Assembly: GCA_964035795.1 (NCBI GenBank)
Contig: OZ038322.1
Span: 24,014,359 to 24,078,358 of the forward strand
DNA from: Pterobdella sp. o SKG-2022
Taxonomy: Eukaryota > Annelida > Clitellata > Hirudinida > Piscicolidae
Direction of reading: 5' to 3'
DNA length: 64,000 nucleotides
The notes under the pieces are model-generated. The model had not been told where the DNA came from. It made no database searches and saw only the letters and a list, made by a program, of their open reading frames with translations. Positions 33,931 to 50,270 of the stretch are shown one piece after another. Made by a program: the position numbers and the translations under genes. How positions within the stretch are numbered: the stretch's first letter is position 1; each line of letters opens with the position of its first letter.

Positions 33931-34801
33931 CCAGATCGACTCACCTTCTTACGTCGATCAAACTTATTGTAAATATTTTCACTTAATTGTGCATCTATGA
34001 ATCCATGTGCACACTGGTACAAGCTTTGACATCATCGCTTGTCATTTTCGTTTTTTATACCTTTAAAATAATAATCCAAACTATTTCATTAAATTGTAAA
34101 TTATTCAAGGTCTCTAATAAATCATGTTTAGAAAAGTGTATATTTCAGTAAGTTGTTTTCAAAATCCCAGACATAGGGACGCAGATACAGAACCGTCGTC
34201 TTCGTTGCTATGGTCACGTGATTCGTTTGTCCATGTGTAGTAAAGACGTGCTCGAACTTCCTCTGCCTGGAGGTCGTTCCCGTGGTAGACCAGCAAAAAC
34301 ATGGTTGAGTTGTGTTGAAAAGGATATGTAATCCTATGGCAGGAAAATGAAACCCACTCAATAGAGCTGAGTGGAGAAAGTGTATTAGCCGACTGCTGTC
34401 TACCCCAGCCACTGGGACGCCTACAGCAGTATAAATAATATCATGATTTGCTTTCGTAAAGCGTCAACGTTTATATATTTTTAAATTTCCAGAAAAATGT
34501 TGTGAAAGATTTTATTGTTTTCTGAGCATATATGAATCGGAAAAATATAAGGTTCATAAAAACACGTTCAAAATCATGTTGCAATTTTAAAGTTTTATTT
34601 GCAAAATTTTTCAAAAGATGAAAACTGAAAGATTTAAATTCATGATCAACTCACACGTAATGGTAACCAGTGCACTTTCAAGTGATGTGGTTAAATGGTC
34701 CAAACAGTTATGTAATATATCTTTACTTTTTGAAAAAATTTCAGATACATCTATTTGTTTTAAATAGTTATGAACACATTTTCAATAGAGATTGAAGGGT
34801 T
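33931..34801. other. Short convergent intergenic region PIK3C3 / CIMAP1-like
   Basis: 871 bp between two stop codons of convergent genes. It contains a LINE 3' end (34150-34440) and otherwise AT-rich sequence that presumably includes both 3' UTRs (for example TCTAATAAATC near 34110). Confidence 0.5.
34150..34440 (+). pseudogene. LINE ORF2 C-terminus with 3' UTR tail
   Basis: Plus-strand frame: IQNRRLRCYGHVIRL, DVLELPLPGGRSRGRP, KTWLSCVEKDM, the RLRWYGHVxR and GRPxKTW signature of non-LTR ORF2 C-termini. It is followed by the tail with CTGCTGTCTACCCCAGCCAC and TACAGCAGTATAAATAAT. It is 5'-truncated. This copy ties the isolated tail repeats at 24970, 25171 and 40328 to a LINE family. Confidence 0.78.
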
Positions 34802-36619
34802 TCAACTAGGTGTAGTATCGATCATGGGCATGACGCATTTTGAATGTCTGATTCCCATTGAGAACCCCTTGCGTTGTCTGTTAAGGGTGTGGAAGATGGT
34901 TGGGTCGTACTGGTTTGGTCCTGGGTTGTCTTTCACAGTCCTGTAGTCCTTGGAGGCAGTGCGTCCCTGTTGTAACAGGGATTATTGTACGTGGTGAGCC
35001 TAAATCCAGAAAATTTGTATCTTAATTTTTTGAAGTTTGAATAAAGCAGAATACATAAAATTATTCGATAGTTTTTCATGTTTCAAAACCATCCTTAAGC
35101 ACTTACTTGAATGGTGAATCCTCGTTTATAATTATCTGAGAGTTGAGTGGAGTAGTTAGCAGGGCTGGGTGTGGCTTTTTTAACCAAGAAGTAATGAGAA
35201 CCACCGACGTCTGAACGTCCCTTAATGCTCCAAGCGGGAGAAATCGCAGCCGTTTGAGTGCGGGTTCCAATGCCTTGTATGATGTTGTAGTGGTTGGGAG
35301 AAGGTGCATCAGACTTTTCAGACAGACGAGGCTTGCCAGCAATCGAGATCTGAGGGGGTCGATGTTCTTTGCTCAAAACTCCTTCTTTGACGTTCGAGAG
35401 GTCGTAGTTGCCTGGGCCCGGAGTGATGTCTGTTGTGCCTGAATACATTTTTGAATCAATTTAAGATATTTTCCTATTCTAGTTTAAAATCTAGTTAATT
35501 AATGAAAATCTATAATTTTTATTATTAATCAAATGAAATTTTTCCTAATTTATATATATGCCATTTACTTTATCTCTAACGGGTTACAAACTTTTAGCTT
35601 TCGGCCTGCCGGACATGTAGATGGCTGGGATGTGGGACTTACCTTGAGATGTAAGCTTCGAGTCATACCAGTACATTGAGCCTGGTTTTGTGTCGATCTT
35701 CTCTACATGGAGTTTTTGAGGTGTTATGAGGATGTTGTTGAGGTTTTTTTAAGTTGTTGTTGAGATGCTATAAAGACGTTGTTGAGATGTTGTGAGAGTG
35801 TTGGTGGAATGTTGTGAAAATGTTGTTGAGATGATGTAAAGATGGTATAGTTGTTGTAAAGCTTTGAAGCCACAGAGGTTGGAGGTAAATTATAACCGAT
35901 TAAATATAATGAGAAAACAAAATCTCAGATGCATTTCTGGAAGATTACGCAAAATTTAATCTACTTTCAAAATATAATGAATATCATCCAATATAGTTTT
36001 TCGAATATATTTATATAAATTGCATTATAACAGAGGGTTTTTTTAAGATATAACCAAATAATTTACATACCTGGATAACAAACACATCCTGATGATGATC
36101 GAGTAACTATATTTAATGAAAAAAAATGAAACACCTTTATAACGGTGGCCAAAAGAGTAGGAGGGCCCCTGTTTGACAGAGGGACAGTGGTCTTTGTTGC
36201 CGACACATGTCCTCAAGCGGTATGCCGGGCCTGGTCCTGCAGTTTCAACCACCATTTCAAAATACATTATTGAATAAATTGTTTCAGTTGAGTGAATTGT
36301 ATAAAAATCTTATTTAGTTGAAAAAGTTGGAATATTAAATATGTATCTTAGAGACACCTTATGTATCTTAGCTTAAATATTTCTTGATTTGTACAATCTT
36401 CGAAATGAGTAATCTTCAGAAACATTCATTTTTCGAAAAAAAACTAAAATTTCCGATGAGTTCAACCTTATCATAAAGCATAAGGAAAGTCATTATGAAA
36501 TATTAAACTTATTTTTAAATTATTCGCCATCTTGCTAGTCAACATCCTCTTTATGTCACTCACATCCCACCTTGAAACATGCACCACAGAGGGACTTCTT
36601 TTTTTTCTGGGTTTTCCAT
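34802..36619 (-). CDS. CIMAP1/ODF3-like (SHIPPO-repeat) ciliary microtubule-associated protein
   Basis: Five minus-strand exons: 36619-36571, 36236-36135, 35702-35643, 35438-35107, 34966-34802; 235 aa (human ODF3 about 254), all GT-AG and in phase. Family members decorate sperm-tail outer dense fibres or axonemal microtubules. Marks are the repeated PGPxxY-type (SHIPPO) motifs: GPGPAYRLRTCVGNKDH, QGPSYSFGHRYK, DITPGPGNYDL, DAPSPNHYN, ATPSPANYS and DNPGPNQYDP; SPAWSIKGRSDVGG, which matches the conserved GRS segment; and a C-terminal FSMGIRHSKCVMPM. The first exon (MENPEKKEVPLWCMFQ) was chosen because it joins in phase to give PLWCMFQGPGPAY, matching the family N-terminus. A start at 36267 within the second exon region is the alternative. 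Confidence 0.85.
36340..36485. repeat. Dispersed repeat modules in CIMAP1-like intron 1
   Basis: TATCTTAGAGACACCTTATG (complement of the TGTCTCTAAGATA module) at about 36343-36365, and ACTAAAATTTCCGATGAG with TTCAACCTTATCATAAAGC at 36444-36480. The two modules are in opposite orientation relative to the copies at 11712 and 29290. Confidence 0.45.
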
Positions 36620-37725
36620 TGCAGATTTTTCCAAGTTAATTTAAAAACTACAAAATACTTATTTTTTTATTGTTTAATGAAAAGACGTTTAAAAATTCAA
36701 CTTTTTCCAACTCCAATCACGAAGATCATAGATGTTTTTTTATTCCTAGCAACTAGAAGACTACATATGCAAAGACTTGCGATTATAAAGATCAGGAGCA
36801 AAGCATTTGGTCTTAGTTACCTTTATATACGTGTTTCAATGCAACAAGTTACGATACGCATGATATATAATTAAGCCCTTATTACGGGCGTAATCATCAA
36901 TAAACTGTATTTAAATAATATATTTTGCATAAATATAACTTACAATTATTTATTTATAACTTGTATGAACTATTTTTCAGATGTTCTTTTATAGCTATTT
37001 TGCTAGTTGTATGTTTTAAGGGATCACAATCTCATATTGATTGTGGTATATATTTTTTTTAAAAAATTCTAAAAAACATAAAAAGCTGAAAATACTAATC
37101 CGCAATGATCATTCTAAACAAACATGCAAGACATACTCGTCTTTCAAAAAGAACTCGATCAATAAAGAAGCAAAAGATCTCCATAACTACATCTGATAAC
37201 TCCAATAATAGAGGTTCTGGACGGCTTGATACCAATGGTTAAACATTTATGGAAGTAATATATAAGTCAATAGAGTAATATTATATAAGTGGTATAAAAT
37301 TGCATGAAAAATACATGAAGAAGCACATACAAGCATTAATCTAGACATATTGTTTGTTGGTTGTTGGTATGGATACCAAACAATGCCTTATTGTTTCCCT
37401 TGATATCTAGCCCACTTGTTACCACAGTCATAACGATTTTCTTCAAGTTTGTCGTTTTGTTTATTTATCATCTTTTATCTATTTACTATTATATAACATT
37501 TTTTGAAGTCTGTTTTTGCTTTGAAATTGATCAATACCCCATATAGAGTGAGACATATTGAATCAAGGGTCGTATTATTTCTAATATTAGGATGTCTCAC
37601 TGAACCATGGCCCACCACGTACCACTAACTTAACGATCAGATACCCTTGTGGAGTGCAAGCCTGAATGAAACAAGTGTTGTTGAATTTATTTATATAAGA
37701 AAAAATAATTATAAAAATATCTAAG
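36620..37725. other. Gene-free region
   Basis: About 1.1 kb between the CIMAP1-like start and the RNF113 stop. I see no conserved coding exon or named element. Confidence 0.45.
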
Positions 37726-41383
<3,658 letters not shown>

Positions 41384-41570
41384 TGATATAAATGAATTTT
41401 TTCAAGAAATCAAAGTTGTGTATTTTGAAACTCTTGCCTAATCTAAAAACGAATTTAAATCTCAAAAGTTGAAATTTTGTTTAAAAGCAACACACAAATA
41501 GTAAATACAAAAAGCAATTGAATTTATTTTAATAAAATTTTTAATTAATGTTTTATTAAGAAAATAATGT
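41384..41570 (-). other. 187-bp same-strand gap between GTF2F1 and RNF113
   Basis: On the minus strand this gap contains TTAATAAAAC soon after the GTF2F1 stop (a possible polyadenylation signal) and TTCGTTTTTAG before the RNF113 start (a possible acceptor). Such a short gap between co-oriented genes is compatible with either closely packed monocistronic genes or an operon resolved by trans-splicing. The sequence alone does not decide. Confidence 0.4.
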
Positions 41571-44500
41571 TTAATCTGTTCCTTTGGGATCATCATCATT
41601 TGAAGGAGGAGCTTTAAGAGTGAAATAGAGCTTTTCATTTACTTTGATTTGTGTTGGATTTAACTTCATTAATACAGCAACTATATCTTCCATCAACTGC
41701 TCTTTGCTAGCGCAACTCTTGCGTAGCTTATGAATGAGATCTTTAGATGTCATAGGTTTCCTCAAAAGGTATCTACGTACTTGCTCTTCTAAACTTCTGC
41801 AGAAAAGATGAATTAGTTAATAAAATTTTTGAAAATGATATAATATTCCCTTAAACATACTCAGTTTGTTTGGTGATTGGTTTGCTGGAATTTGGTCTTG
41901 GAGGAAGAGGCTGGATTGGTTGAGATACTGTAGATGATGCCTCAATTTTAGGTTTCTTGGCAACAGAGCTATTAGACTGCTCTGAATGCGGCCTTTTAGT
42001 CGCTGTAATGAATTTTAAAAATAAAAATTATGCTTATAAAAATAGAATTCTCAAAATAAATTTTTCAAATGAATAAAATATTCAATAAATACAAACGTTG
42101 ATTATTCTTGTTGACAACTATGGGAAGGTGAGGATCATTGTCGATATCAGAGTCTGATGATGTGTCTGAAGAGTCTGTGTCTATAAGAGATTGGAATAAG
42201 ATTCTTAATGCCTCAATTAAAATGTTCGACAGCAATAATGAGCAACATGAGCTAAGCTTGACGTTAAATTTGATTTAACGCCATTCACAAAAATATAAGG
42301 GTAAATGTGCTACCGCTCAAATTAGCTCCAATGTTTTTAATAACATTAATCAAAATTATTCATAAAATTATTTCCCTCATTATTAAAAACACAAACTTTT
42401 ATTGTTAGTATTATTCTGTTCTTCCTCTTCTTTGTTTTCTTCTTCTTCATCATCTGATTCATTTGCGTTCATATCCTCTTCCTCATTACCTTCGCCTTCA
42501 TTCTCTTTTTTTTCTTCATCACTATGATAATATTTTAATCATATCTTCAGTTCATAGTCTGCTTTTGAAATCAAATGGTGAAGCCGAATGAATGTAAAAA
42601 TTTAAAAATGCTAACAGCTGAAAGCACAGAAATAGATTCCTGTATAACAATCAATAACCAAAACAGTGTATTATTGAAACAGATTATGAAGGATTTGTGA
42701 CATAGGTATGATGAATCATATAAATAAAATATTTGTGAAATAAATGGTATTAAATCAATATAATATAAAATGGTCATTAAAACTCACTGTGTTAGATATC
42801 ACTATGAAAACACCCTCGAAACCTCATTTTGATTAATTTTATTATATAACCAAATCTTGATACCAGCCTTGAGTCATCAGTGATGTAGTCAACCTCTTGT
42901 CCTTCCTCCACACCCTCTCCCTCCTCCTCTTCATCTTTCTTCTCTGCTTTCTTTTTATTTTGTTTCTTTTTTGACTTTTCCTTTTCTTTTTTTGAATCTT
43001 CATCAGACTCATCATCATTACTACCTTCGTGTTCCCCAGTCACCTGTAATGATCTTTAACTAATCAGACTTAATCTCAAAAAAGAATGTCTTTGATTTGA
43101 ATTGAGAGATAGTAAGATAGATATTGAACGTTTTGCAAATAAACTAGCATGGTAGAAAAATTTCAAAAGTATATTACAACTTACCATTAAATATAAAAAT
43201 ATAGCATTGAGGACAAAAGGGTTATATTTACATGTGAAACTATTGATACAAATAAGATAGAAAAATATCGATACAAAAAGGATAGAATGGATGATAACAG
43301 TTTTGTTCTCAGCAGCCTCTTCAGTCTCATCCTTGAGTCTCTTGTTCAGCATGATGGCATACTTGTTGTGCACTTTGTCTCTCCTAAAATCCATTTAATG
43401 TTATGAAAGATCACTCAAGTTATATGCATCAGGTATGCATGTTTTTAACAATAACGAATCCTCAGCATGAAGTGGATTGAATTTTTGTCATCTATTTGTA
43501 CATTTTAATATTTAAAATGCCTACTTGAATTGGACAACTGGTGCATAAAAATGGTACTTAAATTTGATCTTTCAAAAATTGTACTACAAATGAGATTGAT
43601 AACTGAAATTAAAACTATCACAGAACACAAACCTGCTAAATTCTTCTTCAGCTTCATCGATATTGAGAGTTTTGTACTTGGGCAAGTATTTGCAATCACA
43701 CCACTCATCAATGGGTAGGGCTGTGAAGGTGCCATTGGAGTCAGGAATGAAGGCAAAATATGAAGCATTGTCCAATAAGTCTTTGCACTTTGTGCCCTTG
43801 AATCTATATAAATTATGATAATACAATATTGATTCGTTTGATTTTTATTGTAAAATGAAGATTTTAGATACATAAAAAAAAATATATGTATCTAAGATCT
43901 TCCTCATTTTATGATAAAAATCAAAAAAATTGAATTTAAAAAAAGATACATAAAATGTCTCTAAAAATATTGATTCTGAATTGAATGAGTTTTGGACTGT
44001 TAAGCATCCTTCAGTTAGAAATTTTTTATTCCTTTTTTTTAATCAGGTATTATTTAAATATTTTATAACAAAATAGAATACATGTATGAATTTTACTTCT
44101 ATAACTTCGTAGTTCATGAAAAAAATATGAATAACTTTGAAATAATAATCACAGATTACAATGGTAATGTATTAAAATATGACTGACTTCCGAGCATCCT
44201 TGCCAGAGTTGAGAGTGATAAGCCATGGTTGATCATGAGGATTATATTTTCTAGCCATCATGCCATACTTCTTCCTTCTTGCTTCATCTTTTTGCTCTTT
44301 CCCAAACTGAGACCCTTCTCCATACTTTGGTGCTGCATCTATGTCATAGGCTGATTTGAAGTCTCGGAAATTGTTTTCTCTTTTTATACTAGCCTTTGAG
44401 TATAAATAGTTAATGTTTCAATTATGGTATTGACTAAGTATACACTTTTAAAGAATAGCATTTAATAAACTTACTGAAGGAACATTTGTAAAATCTACAT

Positions 44501-44910
44501 TGTCTGTTTCTCTGAAATTCAATATAGAAAACTGCTGTTTTTCGGTAGTTCTGAAATTAATAAAATGATTTATAATATTCATATTTTTTTATGTAATTAA
44601 AATAACTTAAACATACTTTGGCAAATATATTGGATAGACATGTTGTTGTTCTGAAAAAATAAAGTTTTCTAATATTTCAATAATATACTTTGTAAAATTT
44701 CGATGAATATTGGGATGGAATTTAATAATCTGAAATTTGTCATAAACATATAATACCTTTAAAATCAAAATTATATATAGATATACATCAATATTATATG
44801 TATAGTTAGTTTAAGATGTATAAAATTACTAGAACTGATTACTATAATTTTCGATAATATTTTTTTTATAATAAAAAACCTTTTTTTAAATTAGTGTCGT
44901 TTGAACTCAT
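41571..44910 (-). CDS. GTF2F1: Transcription factor IIF alpha subunit (RAP74)
   Basis: Eleven minus-strand exons: 44910-44880, 44650-44617, 44550-44475, 44393-44188, 43803-43633, 43383-43299, 43043-42851, 42513-42397, 42180-42097, 42002-41861, 41793-41571; 453 aa (human 517). RAP74 binds RNA polymerase II with RAP30 during initiation and elongation and recruits the CTD phosphatase FCP1. N-terminal dimerisation domain: VYPIYLPKTTEKQQFSILNF, FGKEQKDEARRKKYGMM, DQPWLITLNSGKDARKFKG, then NASYFAFIPDSNGTFTALPI and LNIDEAEEEFSRR. Middle: acidic/Lys-rich low complexity with GQEVDYITDD, a conserved landmark. C-terminal winged helix: VRRYLLRKPMTSKDLIHKLR to LNPTQIKVNEKLYFTLK. The first exon was chosen because it joins in phase (G/AA) to the second. 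The junctions at 42851/42513 are less certain. Confidence 0.92.
43855..43965. repeat. Dispersed TGTCTCT repeat with inverted GATACAT arms
   Basis: In a GTF2F1 intron. TTTTAGATACATAAAA and ATATGTATCTAAGATC face each other, followed by AAGATACATAAAATGTCTCT and AAAAATATTG. The last part matches the repeats at 4798, 12391 and 29530; the facing arms could form a short hairpin. Confidence 0.5.
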
Positions 44911-45603
44911 TTTTCATTTATGAAATCACAAAACTAACGAACGATAAAATATATTGTTTCTTGCTTATGTTTAGTTTCGAAAGTTCTTTGTTTAATTAAT
45001 CTTTTTTTATTAAAAATCTACAATTTATCTAAACTCATATTCGAAATTAATATTTATTTGCAACTTGTTTTTACGAATAGGCTGTTATAAAATAATGGAG
45101 TCAGCTTGTTCTACAAAACCTACTCATTCAGATTATAAAACTGACTGACATCCAAGCAAAAGCTGTATACTTGACTTTGATGCCTAGATGATGTACCAAC
45201 CAATAACATCTTTAGATTTTTTGAAAAATGATTTTTGAGTCAGTTTCAAAGAAAATAACTCGACTTTAAGTCGATCTTGGTGAATTTTTTCATCATTAGA
45301 TCTTTGCATTTTCAAAAAATTTAGTTTCCGTAACTCGAAAACAAAATATTATATTGATTCCGAAATATTTTTCAACCACATTAAAACATATCAAAACTCT
45401 TTAACCCTTTGGAACATAAAAATGAAGTTATTTAAAATAAATATAAAAGCTGTTAATTGTTAAATAATAAAGGAATATACAACCAATACTCGATTTCCTC
45501 GGATACTAGACGTAATTCTTTCAAATACCTTATTAATTCGAACTTTTGCACATCAAAAACTGCTTATCGAAAATTCGAAACTCATATTTATTGACAAAAT
45601 CGA

Positions 45604-47905
45604 TCAATGGTCTCCTAATGGTTGTCCCTGTCCCCACGTGTGGCTGCGGTCATCGGCAGGCCTCCTTCTGCTTGTGGGTGTCTGTCCGAATCCCGACACT
45701 CCGCCGAACTGGTTGGGAAAGTACCGATATCTGTTTGGTGGAATAAGACTGAATGAACACATACTTTGAATATCAAATTAAAATAATTAAAAATTCAAAA
45801 AATATTTATTACTAGCCGAGTTAGGTTGAACATCTATAAATAATTTCGAGAAAAACATGAGGCTCACAGAATAGAAGGCGTCTTCAAGAACTGGTAACCC
45901 CCGAAGTCCTGGGGGTATTTGAACATCAGGAAGAAATACAAGTGCCCGACAAAAATGCCTATCAACTCTTGCCAACTCCTGAAATGAAAACATCCATTTA
46001 TAATTCTATATTATATACTGCTTTTACCCTCAAGAACTAAGCTGTATTGTTTAATTTTAACATTTTTACTTCAAATAGTAAAATACTTATAAAATCATGT
46101 TATAATGATTAAGGATTTATTGAAAACTAAAGCAAACCCATTGCCGATGATCATGTTGAAGCCCACAAGGACCCAAGGCAGGTACATGGCCTTCAAACAA
46201 TTCATAACACTTCATTATACAAAAATTTCTATAAAAATTCATTGAAACATTATTTATTCTAAAACCATGGCTGCTTACCAGGAAGATAGTTATGGTGAGG
46301 CATTATAAAAACTATCAATATACTCCACCTTAAATTGAGCACCGAACCAGAACTGAACAATCTGCTCTTTGTTGAATTGACACCAGATGTACAAGACACT
46401 CATTATCAGTAGATTCATCAACAACTGGAAATGATTTTATACAAATTTAATCTCATGAAAGATAAAATAGGGTATTTCACCAATTTACTATGATTAAACT
46501 TAAACAATGTATTAGCATTAATCTTAGTGTCCTATTGTTTTTGATGCATTATTATTGATAGCTAAAATTGAACGTAAAATTTTCTTCATAGACCTATTCT
46601 AAATTGGAGTTCATGTTTCATAAAATACAACTCTTAACTCAAAATGAAATTTTCCACAGTTTCTTTGAATATAATTTCAAGGCTCTTACTCATTGTTAAA
46701 ACTGCCACTATTTTTTATATTCACCCATTATACAAATTTTTTTCTCTCATCATCTTACTTATTTATAATCAATACAAGTATTTAAAAAAAAATAAGAACA
46801 CTCACCCTTAGTTCTGCTATTATGCCAATAATCTAAATACCACAGTTAAGAGAAATTTTGAGGATTGATAATTTTGATAATTAAATTAACTCTCAATAAT
46901 GTGATACACTTTGAAAAAAAATTTCAAATATTCATTAAAAATAATTTTGATAATTTTATATAATTAAGGAAAACTGTAATGAAATATAATAGATTTTTTG
47001 TAGAAACTTTTAAAGTTTACATCACTATAATCATCCTGGATTGTAGCCTATAACTTAGAATAATATACCTGAAATACAATATAATGAAAATTTGATTTAA
47101 AAATAACCAGCCAATCTATCATTATGAATGCTAAAGGATACAACAAGACAAAGCCAGTTGAAGATAATGAGATATAAGTAATCTGCCGGTCTTCCCTGAT
47201 AGGCTCCTGTTTTCATATTCATTATTATTTTTCAATTATTCATGGTATTTGATATAATCATTCTAACATATACAACAGAACTAAAAATGGAATAGTTTTA
47301 ATTAAAATAAGCCTAATCATCAGGATAATTTTAAAGTCATTTTCATATTAAAATAAGTTGAACTAACCAGTTTCTAGTCTGGTAGAATATGAATATAAGA
47401 AATAAAGGTTGATCAAATACATGAACCCAGTTTGGGGGAGAATTGGAAAGTAAAAGACAGAGGTTAGTGGGCGCCAAATCTGAATTTGTAAAAATGTATT
47501 CATTTAAATACATATATAAATTGAAAATTATCCATAATTTTTCATTGAAGTCAAAAAAAAATTAAACACCTCATTGGTGTTTATACTTCCATTGTGACAC
47601 AATAGCATAGTTTGAAATTAAAAATATTTTATTGTAAACTGGAAAAATAAAAAAATTTTAACTAGGTTTGTCATTTTTATAAAATGTTTCATCATGTCAT
47701 AGTTATATCACATATTTAGAAGATGGAGAAGTTATAAACAACCAACCTGGAAATTATATACAACGCTGTGGTAATCAAGGACAAGATTCATTGGATTTAC
47801 TAAACCAAATCTAGCGACCAAGGGTAAAACGATCGATCCAGTAAACCAATATTTTGTTATTTGTGGTATATTCCTGTACCAATCACCTATGTCATTTGAA
47901 GCCAT
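45604..47905 (-). CDS. DERL1: Derlin-1, ER-associated degradation rhomboid pseudoprotease
   Basis: Eight minus-strand exons: 47905-47747, 47479-47368, 47206-47145, 46832-46806, 46424-46329, 46190-46138, 45978-45868, 45748-45604; 254 aa (human 251). Derlin-1 is a rhomboid-fold ER membrane protein that, with HRD1 and p97/VCP, moves misfolded proteins to the cytosol. Marks: DIGDWYRNIPQITKYWF at the N-terminus, the WRP motif (IWRPLTSVFYFPI), YSTRLETGAYQGRPADYL, LLMNLLIMSVLYIWCQFNK, LPWVLVGFNMIIG, LIGIFVGHLYFFLMFKYP, and the C-terminal GGVSGFGQTP then HTWGQGQPLG, the SHP box that binds p97. No rhomboid Ser-His dyad is expected. It contains a 27-nt microexon (46832-46806). The start lies 314 bp from the divergent SOD2 start. 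Confidence 0.95.
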
Positions 47906-48219
47906 TTTTTACAGAAAAATCTTTAAAAACTATTATTTCAATCTGTTGAAGATTTTTTTTTCACTTTAAAATGTAAATAATAAAATGTGAAATATCGCAA
48001 CGAACATATAAAACTATAGGAGCCTACGGTGACGGTGCTTTAAAGTTATTATGATTACGTATAAATTGATTTTTTTAAAATTATAGTTTTTGTTATTTGA
48101 ATTTTTTTTGAATATTTCAACTAAATTCTAGCAAAATTAAGCTGTTAAATTTTAATAACTTTTAAATAGTATAACAGTTTGTGTGACCTTTTGTCTAAGT
48201 ATCAGTTGGTTTAGTTAAA
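47906..48219. promoter_or_regulatory. Head-to-head promoter region DERL1 / SOD2
   Basis: The 314 bp between the divergent start codons holds both 5' UTRs and presumably both core promoters. It is AT-rich with no motif I can name confidently. The GGAGCCTACGGTGACGGTGC island near 48020 is the only GC-rich patch. Confidence 0.4.
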
Positions 48220-50270
48220 ATGTTGAAAATACTATCTCCGGCGAAAAAGTAGTGATATTTTTCAAAAAATATGTATTTTATAACATTGTTATCATTTTCA
48301 TAAAACTTTTAGTTTGGTATCAAGACTCGGAAGCGGTAGCCTTGCCTGTGCCGGATTGAGATGCAAGCATACACTCCCAGATTTGCCATATGATTTTGGC
48401 GCTTTAGAACCTCATATATCTGCAGAAATAATGCAGATTCATTATACCAAACATCATCAAACTTACGTTAACAACCTAAATGATATTGAAGAAAAAATAG
48501 CTCAAGCTCATTCCAAAGGTTGTTTTTGTAATTTAAAATTTCTATCATTGCATTAATAAATCTTTTTATAACATGTGTATGAACTATTTTCATATCTTGA
48601 TAAAATGTATAAAAACTATTTTTTACAGGAGACATTAAAACCATGATAGCTCTGACACCAGCCTTAAAGTTCAATGGTGGAGGTCATATAAATCATTCTA
48701 TATTCTGGAATAATTTGTCTTCTGATGGTGGTGATGGGCCTACAGGTAAATTTTTTTTCAAAAAACTGAAACATGTTTGGTATTTAATCTAATTTTGTAT
48801 TTATTCAACAAATAGTTTGTTATAGTTTTTAGATATTGAGAAAAATATTTTTGAACAATTTAGGGGCACTGAAAGTTGCTATAGAGAGAGACTTTGGAAG
48901 CTTAGGCAACCTAAAGACTCAATTGAGTACATCTTCAGTGGCAGTTCAGGGTTCAGGCTGGGGATGGCTGGCTTTTAACAAAGGTCACTAATCATTATTA
49001 TTTTGAAGTTTTTTTTTCAACTATTTTCATTTAAATTCAAACTATTTTAAGTTTATATTTATACCACATTTTTCTCTTATTTGAATATTTATAATATTTC
49101 CATGAAGGCAATAAGAAGCTACAGATTGCAACATGTGCTAATCAGGATCCTCTGGAGGCCACGACAGGTTGGACTGCATTTGTTTCTTGCTTGCATCTAT
49201 CTATTATTTTCATGTGCTCAGTCTATCAGTCTTCTCATAGAATTATATCGTTAATTAACTTCCTTTAATATCAATCGATTGAACACACAAGATTGTTTTT
49301 TTTTATTATCCAATAAAGCACACGTTTTATTCTTCCACAACGTACTGTCCATAATCTTTATATAATTCAGTAAGATAGAAACTTCACCTACAATAGTTAT
49401 TTAATAGAAGTTTTGATGGTGAGAATCATCAAAGTATGATGCTTCAAAGGATGTGTGGTGATTAGCTGGTTGGTGTGGTAAGTATTGAAGAATTGAAGGG
49501 TAGACAGGGTTTGAAGGGCATGATAGTTGAAACTGTGGTACAAAGAAGATTGAGTCACGTTTTTAGAAAGTGATAAAAGTTGTAAGATTTGAAGCACTAG
49601 AGGAAAGGGAAGTTATCTCAAAAAAGCGTGTGGTAAGCCATTGTATAAGAGCTGGGCTGGTTATAGAAGAAGCTCACGATAGGGTAGCAGGCGGTCATGG
49701 GAAGGTCGTGAAAGTTGAAGATGCTGAGTATAATGGAGTGATGGTGATGCTGTGCTTTACTTTTCAGTTTTGAATGAAAATAAATGCACTTATTTTAGGA
49801 TTGAGGTCTGTATATAACTATATTTTTTCAGTTTCCATTAACTTTATCATCTTATTTCAACTTCTTATACGCAAATATATAAATATTTATGACAAAATCA
49901 TCCTAATATTTCAATCAATTTGGTGTCCTTTGACCTTTCTAATTTGAAATTATTTACAAGTCCCTTGCGGCTTTTATTAGAAGCAAATATGCATAAGGTC
50001 GGAATCCTGGCGAGCAATATTGATGAAAATATAGAATTTCACCCGTCTAATCTCATGCGATAAAATAAAAGACTTTAAACGATTAATAATAATAGTGATA
50101 CTGCCATAAACTCTTATTCAGGCCTTATCCCGCTCTTTGGCATTGATGTTTGGGAACATGCATACTACCTTCAGTACAAGAATGTCAGACCAGACTATGT
50201 CAACGCCATTTGGAACGTTGTCAACTGGAAAGACATTGGTGATAGATTCTCGCAAGCCAGTAGTGCTTAA
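48220..50270 (+). CDS. SOD2: Mitochondrial manganese superoxide dismutase
   Basis: Six exons: 48220-48248, 48313-48518, 48629-48745, 48864-48983, 49108-49167, 50122-50270; 226 aa (human 222). It converts superoxide to hydrogen peroxide and oxygen in the mitochondrial matrix. The N-terminal 27 residues ([20 protein letters not shown]...) are basic and Ser/Leu-rich without acids, fitting a mitochondrial targeting peptide; mature protein starts near [18 protein letters not shown]. The Mn ligands are intact: His53 ([13 protein letters not shown]), His101 ([11 protein letters not shown]), and Asp186 and His190 (DVWEHAYY). [10 protein letters not shown] is also present. Intron 5 (954 bp) is much longer than the others and may hold inserted sequence. 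Confidence 0.96.

Noticed and set aside
36043..36267. Start of the CIMAP1-like gene at 36267
   Set aside because: An upstream exon at 36619-36571 joins in phase and restores the conserved family N-terminus; 36267 is kept only as an alternative.
49570..49773. 67-codon plus-strand open frame inside SOD2 intron 5
   Set aside because: No recognisable motif and no splice phase that would extend SOD2; the conserved SOD2 exons on either side join without it.
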